Origin: Gorsachius magnificus
Taxonomy: Eukaryota; Chordata; Aves; Pelecaniformes; Ardeidae
NCBI GenBank assembly: GCA_034008185.1
Contig: CM067087.1
Coordinates: 49,307,590-49,371,589 of the forward strand
Direction of reading: 5' to 3'
DNA length: 64,000 nucleotides
In this document: positions 35,236 to 64,000 of the stretch, one piece after another
Numbering within the stretch: the stretch's first letter is position 1
Layout of the letters: each line of letters opens with the position of its first letter
Translations under genes and position numbers: made by a program
The notes under the pieces: model-generated
Database searches by the model: none
What the model was told of the DNA's origin: nothing
What the model saw: only the letters and a program-made list of their open reading frames with translations

Positions 35236-38200
35236 TTTAACTTTTTCTTGTCTAGGTCCTAATTAAAAAGGTACTGAAATCAGCATGGTCCCTCACTTCG
35301 TGTTCAAATGAGTTTTAAATTAAACTCGTAATAAATTAAGGCCTGATGTTACAAATATTTAAGAGCACAAGGCACTTCACATTCAAGGGTGCTCATTAGC
35401 TTTGATCAGGCCTCTAGCAGACCTCATTTTGTGCATTCAAACCATGTTTCCTTAAAAAACATTCCTTGAAAAATTCACCATTGCTCCAACTTTTAGTTCA
35501 GTCCATTATTTTCACCTGCCAGGGTTACAAATTAGCAATTTTTAAATTAGCTGCAGGTCTGGTGAAGTTCTCTGTACTTCAACCATCTGTTTTGCTGGGA
35601 GGTTTTGACTCTGCTTTCAGCTTTGACTGGCTTGTGATGTGATGTCTCTAACTTACTGAATTCCTCTATCTTAGGAACTCCCATCTTAGAAGGTACGGAA
35701 AAATCACGTCACTACCTCGCAGGGACTTCTTAGCAGGGCAGACAAAAATGGATGATTCAGTGAAATACAAAAAAAAAAATACATAAAGTACAGATTAATG
35801 CTATCCCCAGTGTGCATGCTGCTGTTCTAAGATTGGTTTTTTCCCAATTTAAGTTCAGTTCTAAGGTGAAGCTGTACATGAGAAAAGAACGGGAGTGGCT
35901 TCCTACTGCCACTTGAGTTGGAAGCCTAGCGTCGCTGACTCTAGCGGAAGCTACAGCCTGCCTTTGTGCCTGACTTCCCCGAGCGCTGTCTGAACTGCAG
36001 AAGCCAAGGTAAGTTGGCCCACCCAGAGCGCTTGGCTGCCACGGCCGGGCTACCTGGTGCCGCAGCCTGAGGCAGGTGGGTCGGACCGTGCGAGCCACGT
36101 CTCCATGCCCGGCACGGCGGCAGGCACGCCCGGCACGGCTCGCCCCTCAGGGCACAGCCAGGTTGCCCCAGTTCTGCTCCTGTCCGTGTGCTCACTGGCT
36201 GGCCGTGCATCTGCAAACGTAGAGCTGCACTTTAGTGCCGTCTGAATCGCACCCTTACCCTCTCTGAGCAAAACCAGATGCTTTGTAAAGCAAAAGGCAC
36301 CATGAGGCTGCCAAAAAGCGTATTTGTGCGTATTCAGAACATGTTGTCTAAACCGGGCTTCTTCCATGTCAGCTTCTGTACAGCTCGGTCCAGGCTGGCA
36401 CACAAGTCAGACCAGTGATGAACTGGTCTGCTATTTGTGAATGGGACGCACGTGTTCAGCAATAGCACCTGGAAGGAAGTATTTAGTCTGCATAGAGCAT
36501 AATCGCTGTGACCGCAGGAACACGATGACTTGTTTAATTTATGGCAGGGCTGATACCCTTGCCTTGTTTTGTTGTGTGATCCAATGATGTTTTATCCTCT
36601 CACGGGAACCCTAGGAGAAACAGTGGTGGTTTTAAATCCAAATGTGTCAGATGCGTCGTTCTGAACAGAACATTTGTCTGGTTTACACTGACTTGAGCCC
36701 TCCTCTTGAGCAGGCAGAGGAGCAAGTCTTACGTTAAGTCACTGCAGAATCCATTTAGTGCAATGCCCTTGCTGAGAACTTCCACTTGGAGCGCTTTCCG
36801 AGGAGGAGGCCCAAAGCTTCATAATGGTAATGAGAACCTGGAACAGCTTGGCCTGGAGATGTCTAAGCCCCACATCTCTTTGTAAGCTACCTTATGCTCT
36901 AGAAAGTGAAACCACGATTTATCTGACCGCTGATGGAATAGCCATAAGGTGGTTACGACTAACGGCCCTTTGTCTGCAAACACTGACCCTACGCTTACCT
37001 AAGAGAACAAAAAGTCCCATGAGCTATCCCGCAGGAGGAAATCCAGTGCCGCTCTAAAGGCGTGAAGTTCTCGGCATCCACAGGTACAGAGCCAACGGTC
37101 TGCTCCTCTCCCGCTCCTCAGCTGACACGGCTGGAATGTCCGTATCAGCCTACGTGATTTTTCTGTATGGAAAGCAGGAGAGAGGAAGCAAACAGCCCGA
37201 GTCCTCCTGTAGGTGTCTGAGCAACTCAACCTTCAAACTGGCACATCACCAGTATCTGAAGATTGCTGTTGTCAGCTTGCAGGGAAGGGTGTTCACCCTC
37301 TGTTAAGGTTTTCATCCTTCCTGCATTGCGTAAGGGGCTCACAAGTTAGGACGCCCAGTCGAAGGCACTGTTGGGAGCTGGGTTCCACGTGACAGCGCAG
37401 GTCGGGTGCCAGGGAGCAGCCCAGGTTTATGTGACAAGGGAAGACGAGTCAGGTCAGTGAGCCTGTGAAAGTCTGCGAGCGTCTCGTGTACCTAACTGTA
37501 CCCTGGCGAGCCTGAATAAACTGAGGCTTTCCAGGACACCTAATGGGCAACAGGCTGTAAGGCTTCACTATTATTTTTTTTTTTAAACTCCTTAGAAGGA
37601 CTGAGATACATAAACTAAAATCAAGGCATTTAAAGCAATACGAATTAAGAAATGAGAGGGCAATAAGCATTGAGATAGCCAGTTGATTTTATGAGATGTG
37701 GACATCTCAGTTCGGAACCATAAGCCACACAGGATCTTTGTAAGCAGAATGATTTGAAATTGCCCAAGCTATAAACGAGACAGTGCCATCATATCTATGA
37801 TTCCGTGATTAAAACCTAGACCTGAGAACTGTAAACAGCTTTCCATCCTCACTACAAAGAATTAGGGGGGATTTCAAGAATCGAGGAGACTGAGACACAG
37901 CGTTATTTACCTATCACAGGGATCTGTATGTGCCATCTTTAATTGCTCAACGTGATGAAAACAAGCCGTCCGCATTCAGCACACACTTTGCTGTTGCTGC
38001 ACGGAACAGTAATTTAACCCCTATGTACAGAAGGCAGAGCCTTTTGCCTCCAGGGGCGCAGAGTGCGCGCGTAGTGCAGTCGTACAGAGCAAGGGCAGTA
38101 AGATGGCTCTTGCCTCCTTGCCGTACACGTCGCACACATTTACCCTTTTCCAATCCTCACGCTGTCCTAACAGTTTTTGGGAATGTGACCACGCAACCCA

Positions 38201-41200
38201 GCCACTATCACTTTTCTGCTAAGTGGCACACTGCAACCTCCATGCCCCTGACTGGCTGTCGGCATCAATACGGTGCAGCAAACTTGAGGAAAACTTGCAT
38301 TAACCACATCTGTATATGGGAGTTCTGTTGTTAAATTGGTTTATTCTATTTCACATTTTATCTCATTTTAAAACTCCACAGAGCAGGAGCTATGTCTTAC
38401 GTTCCTGGGATGCTTGGCACAGGACGCTGGGCACGCGGGGGGTCCTTGGCTGCAGCTACCATACAGCATTTGCGACTGCCTGTGTGTCCCAGGTCACTGC
38501 TGAGCGAGCAAGACACTAGAACCCAGACTAAGCCGACTCTTCCTTTCGGAGAGGTGCAAGAGGGCTGGAGCCCCAGCAGCAGGCTCCTTCGCCAGACGCT
38601 CCCTGGAGCTTTGCTGGCTCTGTACATCAACATCTGCTTTAAGCGAGATCGGCTGCCATTCACAGAGACCAGTTATCCTTTCCAGAGCAACTTCCTGGCA
38701 CCAGAACTGTTTATACGGAAAACAGATTAAAGCTAAAATCCAGCCACCATTATAATTTCAAAACCCAGTAGGACTCTAGACACGTGTTTTACTGCCTTAT
38801 TACTGCTGTAATAAAAAATACAGGGTATTCACCCAGAACATCCATCTTTGTTTTAACACGCATTCATCGTAAAATCAATAGACTTTAAGCTAACATCAAA
38901 TGTCTCATAGAAGATACTGCATGGCTTTTAGAGCTCAGGCTCTTTTCTGTCAAGAAATACAATCAGCCCACATAAAAATAAACACCAAGGTTTCAATTAT
39001 GAATTTCTGCAATACTGATTTTTTAATATGACACTCGGTAGCATGTATCACCTTCCAAATGGAATTCTTGTGCAGAAGGCTATTCCCTTCATCACACAGA
39101 GATACTACGTGGTATTCACCCATGAACCATTCCTGCATAAAAACGCTATCATTTTGAACTCTACAAGCGGTTAAAGTTCCTGCTGAGAACATACCATACC
39201 TTGGGTAAAAGCAGCGAGTTCGAACCTTAGGTCATTGCCGCTGACGGGTCAGTACGCACGTTCTACACGGCAAACAGAACAGATAAAACAGCCAAATAAT
39301 TCCCCATCTGGCTGAACAGAACATTCACAGGTGTATTTGTTTCTGTGGACAGGTTCACTGGTTGATACGCCCTATAAAATAGGTACAGGTTGCTTTAACA
39401 AAAGTGTCGTGTGCTCGGATCAACTTCATTTTTTCCCCCCTACCACTGACTTACGTTTCAAAGCTCCTGCCAAAACACTGCAGTATTATTTTGTAATCAT
39501 CACAAAGACAGAAGCTAGCATTTTCTGGTAACTAGGTGGTTATATCCGTTGAAACAAAGGATTTAATACATACTGGAAACTTTGTATTTACAATTCACTG
39601 GTATAGATATTTACTGTATAAAGGGTAAAAAAATAACCATACAAGTAAAAATAAAGTCTGCATCTGAAATTACAATTTCAGCATGGAAATTAATTATTTG
39701 TAAATCACCATGTCCACCAATTTTGCAGCGTTTTGATTACCATCAACCTCATTAAATAGAGGGAACACGGGCGAGTATTTACCAAGTGACTTGCCTGAAG
39801 TCACGGTGAGCCAGTGGCTGAAATACGACCGCAGTCCTACTCTCCTGCTGTCCACTCCCTGCGTCCTCATCACTGATGCAGCAGGAACTCGGGCTCCAGG
39901 CCACAGATCTTCACCGGGTGCCAGCTACAGTAAATGACAGCAGCTGAAGCGTGCGAGGGAGACGGAGACCCCCGCGGGCGGCGACCGAAGTTCGGGAAGG
40001 GCTGTCATTTTGGTGCGGCAACACTCGCACTGCCCAGCAGGACGTTACGCAGCCGGTGCGACGGGCTGAGCCGTGCGTCACGGCGAGTGCCGCTCTCCGA
40101 AGCCTGGGACACCAATGCCCTCGTTCGTTCCTGCAGGCTGTGGCTGAATACCTGTCCCATGACCCGGGCCCCTCTCTCTGGCAGCAAGAGAGATCACCAC
40201 AATTAGAATCAGTTCAGATTCGTTGTTTCTAGAACATCTGTGACTCCGGTATCAGGGCTACAGCACCATTTGAAAAGGTGTATCGATCACGAGTAACCAG
40301 CAGGGATTATCTTTTAGCTCAAATACTGAAATCCTGCATTTTAAACTATCACTAGTTTTTTTCTTTCCCACTCTACCACTAAGTGTTCTACAGACAACAG
40401 TTCAGTTGCAGCTATGTTACTATATAGCTCTCATCGATTCACATCTATAAAACAAGGGTTTATTTGTAATAAAGAGAAAACTTCTGAGTATTTTCCAAAT
40501 TAAAATTCCAGGTTCCAGGAACAACCTACCTTTAATAATTCTTTGCCTATCTCTTAAGTTCAATTAAATCACGCTGCAGCAAAACATTTCAAGTGTGCTA
40601 ATTCTGACAGTGACTTCTGCAAGAGATTTTATTCTGAAATAAACCCCTCATTATTTGAAAAAATAAATCTCGGCGGAAATCTAGAGAAAAAAACCTAACA
40701 GCTAATTTGCAGAAGTGAGGCAAAATTAAAACTGCTAAAATTCTTTGTCTCCCCCTTCGTTCCTAAGGGAGATGTTTTGTCAGCTCCCAAGGACCGTGCT
40801 CTTGTTTCCCTGGCTGGCTGAAGCAAGCAGTGCAGATTTCGTGGACAGAGAACTTTGAGGTTTAGTGTTTTGCTACAGATTCAGTGTCCAGAAACACAGC
40901 GATGTCACATAGAAAGAAAAAAATAAATGCCAAGCTGCGGTGTCTCTTCAGGACTGAGTGCACGTTTCTAGATGTAGATTCAATTTTTACACAAAACAAG
41001 TCATTAAACTTACCTGCAGCGAAACCCGTTCTGACTGACTAGATTACTGCCTCCTAAACGCGATCTGCAGATTGCCTCTGTCAGAGATCAGAGGATACAT
41101 AAGCAGCTGCTTAAAATCCTCTAATGCATAAACATGAGCCACCAAGGAAAGAACAAAATGGAGAAAAATGAAACCAAACGTTCCAAGTTAAGCTTCATTT

Positions 41201-41900
41201 TTATTTGGCGGTAAATAAAAGTCACTGTGGCAATATTCTACAAGATGATCACCGGAGTGTAATTTTTAGGTGGCCATTGGATTACAAGGAAAACTTAAAA
41301 ATATTACTGTGTGGTTTTAATACACAGACCTTCCACAGCCATTACTTTTATAATTTGTGTCTGCACAGAAGGCAAGGCTGCACCGTTACAGAATGAGAGC
41401 AGAGAATTCCCCATGACACTGTACATTGTTTGGGAGAGGAGATTTCAGGTGTGTCAGGATCCATTTGCACAGATGTACCTCCAAGTTTGGGATCACTGCA
41501 GTACCCGTGTTGTTCTTTTCTGCAGTATAAACCACGCTATCATCTTAAATTAGTGTATCAGAAGTTCATACGACAAGCAGAACATCACCTTAAGTAAAAG
41601 GTAAAAATATTCTGCAGGTTTGCAGCAATTAAAACTTTTTTTTTATTTCCCTTTTCCTGTTTCTTAGAGATGTTTTTTAAACAAGTTAAATTTATGACAA
41701 GTGATCAGTGTGCTGCCTATGGCAAGTATTTTCTTTGCGTATCAGAAAACCCACCAATTTTCCCTTCTGCAACACTGCCGACAAAAACAATCTGACTGTT
41801 ATTCTTAGTCATATTTTGTGTTGTTATAAAGACTTGGGTGTACTTCCTTCCAGCCAATAAGTAATATATTAGAAAGTGAGCAATATGGGAAAAGTCACGG
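35236..41900. other. Intergenic region between DCUN1D1 and MCCC1
   Basis: Mostly unique sequence with modest GC peaks around 36.0 and 38.4 kb. Open frames are short and give no recognisable protein. I saw no clear transposon, tRNA or structured RNA. Regulatory elements cannot be ruled out by reading. Confidence 0.6.
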
Positions 41901-41918
41901 GGATTCTGAAGGCAGTAT

Positions 41919-41924
41919 TTTATT
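41919..41924 (-). terminator. MCCC1: Candidate MCCC1 poly(A) signal
   Basis: On - this reads AATAAA (CCAAAATAAAATAC) about 720 nt after the MCCC1 stop. A further hexamer occurs at 41642-41647, and one overlaps the stop codon (42642-42647). The one in use cannot be decided. Confidence 0.3.
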
Positions 41925-42642
41925 TTGGCACACTTACTAGTATTAAACAAGCCTATCATCTTTCTGTGCTACTACTTCATGTTTAAAGATCAAATTATAT
42001 TTTTGGAAAGCTTTGATCAGTATAGTAAATGCCAATGTGTATTTTAAAAATGCTCTGTGTATCAGATATTTCAAAATATATTGAATTACTTTTTGAAATG
42101 CAAATTTTCACTATTCATTGAGGTAAATGGGAAAAGAAGATGCACCGAAAATGACTAAGAGGCATCCTGGGCTGAAGAACAATCCCCAATTCCCTTATTC
42201 AGGCAAAAGCATAAGCCACAAACAGGAATTTTGCCAGAAACATTAATTCATAAAGCAATTGTTACCTTTCAGATTCCCTTCAAACCAACGCTCTCACCTC
42301 CCAGGGAAAGAAAAGCAGCCGTGAATGAAGAGGCAGGCAAGAGAACCCTTGCAGTCCGTAACGTACAGTCCTTACCAACCTCTCCCATCCTTTACAAGTT
42401 CCACATCTTCTTCCAGTCTAACGCCTTTTCACAGGCAAACATAACCACTGAACAACAATCTCACGGGCCCACAAGTTACATACACGATTACAGTATAGTG
42501 ATATCCAAATTTACAGTCCAACACTGCAGGAAGTGCAGAGGAACCCAGTCTATGATACATAGCAGTTTGCTGAAAATACGAAAATCTTCTCCTGAGAGAA
42601 AATCAGCAAAGTAGAAAAAATAAAATGCACCTTCCTTGAATT

Positions 42643-62763
<20,121 letters not shown>

Positions 62764-63182
62764 CTTGGCGAGCGCGGGCGGCGGGCGGGCCAGGCCGGCA
62801 GTGGCTGCCGCGGCGGGGCCGTGCCCAGGCGGCGGGAGGAGGGGCGGGTGGGGGGCGGGCAGGGAAGGCGGCGGGGAGGGGGGCGGTCACGGGCGGGGGG
62901 CGGCGTGAGCGCCGGGCCGAGCGGCCTGAGAGCGCGGGCGGGGGCCGGGCGGCAGCGGGCAGCCGGGCGGTCGCGGGGCAGGTCGGACACCGCCCCGGAG
63001 GCGTGAGGCGACGCGCGCTGCAGGAGGGCTCCTGGCTGCAGCCCCCCCGCCGCGCTCCCCCGGGAATGCCGGCCAGGGCGCCGCAGCAGCGACGGGGCCC
63101 GGAACGCCCGGGTGCCCAGCCCCAGCCCACGGCCGCGCCGCTGGACGGGAGAGGGTCGGACTGCGGTGGGACCAGCGCGGCA

Positions 63183-63500
63183 CAGCATCGCGGAACCGCT
63201 GGGGTTGGCAAAGCCCTTTCAGCTCCCCCAGCCCAACCGCCCCCCTACCCCTGCCATCCCACCCCCAAACCCTGGCCCTCAGCACCGCCTCTGCCCGGCT
63301 GTTCAATCCCCCCAGGGCTGGGGACTCGACCCCTTCCCTGGGCAGCCCCTTCCAGGGCCTGACAGCCCTTGGGGGAAGGAATTGTTCCCCAGGGCCAACC
63401 TCACCCTGCCCTGGCACAACTTGAGGCCGGTGCCCCTCATCCCATCGCCCCTTCCCTGGGAGCAAGGAGCCCATCCCGCGGGCACCGCTCCCTCAGGCTC
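63183..63500 (-). mobile_element. CR1 LINE fragment, - orientation, GC-drifted
   Basis: GGTTGGCAAAGCCCTTTCAG, then TGCCATCCCACCCCCAAACC, CTGGGCAGCCCCTTCCAGGG and GGCCAACCTCACCCTGCCCT follow the CR1 3' end in reverse orientation. Many changes are toward C and G. It lies about 0.42 kb upstream of the MCCC1 start codon. Confidence 0.88.
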
Positions 63501-64000
63501 CGCAGGTTTGCTGGTCACCCGTGTGCCAGCCCTCCCTGCAGGGCCCCGGCGCCGAGCCGTGCTCCCGCGGGGTCGGGGCGCAGGGGAGCTGGGCCCTGCT
63601 CAGGCCTCGTCCGTGTCCCCACAGCAGAAAAGGAGGGTGAACCCCACGGTCACAGTGATTTACTGAACCTCGGTTAACAACGACGTTCAGATAAACTGCA
63701 ATACTGACAGACTACGGTAAAGCATTTCCAAAGCAGTATTTCGCATGACCATGATTTTAATACTAATTATATAGAGAAATAAAAAAAACCCACCCAAACA
63801 GTAGCCCTTGGTCAAAATAAGTTTTTCGCTCCTGTTTGCAAATAGCAAAGCAACCGTGCTTTTTCACAAAAGGAACACACAAGCTATCAACTCTAATAGC
63901 GGCAGCGGTTACCGTGCCTGATGTGTTCCCCGGACTCGGAAGCACGAACGCCGTTCCTTACATCAAGAGCATCCCTGGTGTGCAGGCAGCCTCTGCTGGT
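63501..64000. other. Upstream flank of MCCC1
   Basis: GC-rich sequence that becomes AT-rich after 63.65 kb. No exon of the neighbour expected from synteny (LAMP3) can be recognised. Confidence 0.6.

Overview
This is a piece of a vertebrate nuclear genome, almost certainly a bird. Three protein-coding genes with GT-AG introns can be read from it. The interspersed repeats are CR1 retrotransposon 3' ends, including copies that finish in the ATTCTATG tail typical of birds and other reptiles. There are no operons, ribosome binding sites or bacterial features. The gene order and orientation (ATP11B forward, DCUN1D1 reverse, MCCC1 reverse) is the same as I recall for human 3q26.3-q27.

Layout. Positions 1-7424 hold the 3' end of ATP11B on the + strand: an intron, the penultimate coding exon (3789-3922), a 3.4 kb intron, and the last coding segment (7343-7424). 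Its 3' UTR lies downstream, with candidate poly(A) signals up to about 13.07 kb. Positions 13.1/13.5-33.5 kb hold the complete DCUN1D1 gene on the - strand: 7 coding exons, 259 codons, a long 3' UTR, and a CpG-rich promoter at 33.2-34.1 kb. Positions 33.6-42.6 kb are intergenic, with a possible divergent + strand transcript (34.28-35.24 kb). Positions 42.6-62.8 kb hold the complete MCCC1 coding region on the - strand: 19 exons, 713 codons. Its CpG island spans about 62.1-63.2 kb, and a CR1 fragment lies just upstream.

The three genes are not functionally linked. ATP11B is a P4-ATPase lipid flippase of endosomal membranes. DCUN1D1 is a co-E3 that promotes cullin neddylation. MCCC1 is the biotin-carrying subunit of mitochondrial 3-methylcrotonyl-CoA carboxylase (leucine catabolism). 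All DCUN1D1 and MCCC1 exons join in frame with intact catalytic motifs, so both genes look functional.

I found no undescribed multi-gene system. The most unusual signals are in MCCC1 intron 1. One is a perfect 44-bp inverted repeat with a 44-nt spacer. Next to it, 46 nt after the exon 1 donor, is a sense-strand GGGGCC hexanucleotide repeat. Also worth checking are the unannotated transcript candidate divergent from DCUN1D1, an exact 123-bp tandem duplication near the left edge, and the closely spaced convergent 3' ends of ATP11B and DCUN1D1.
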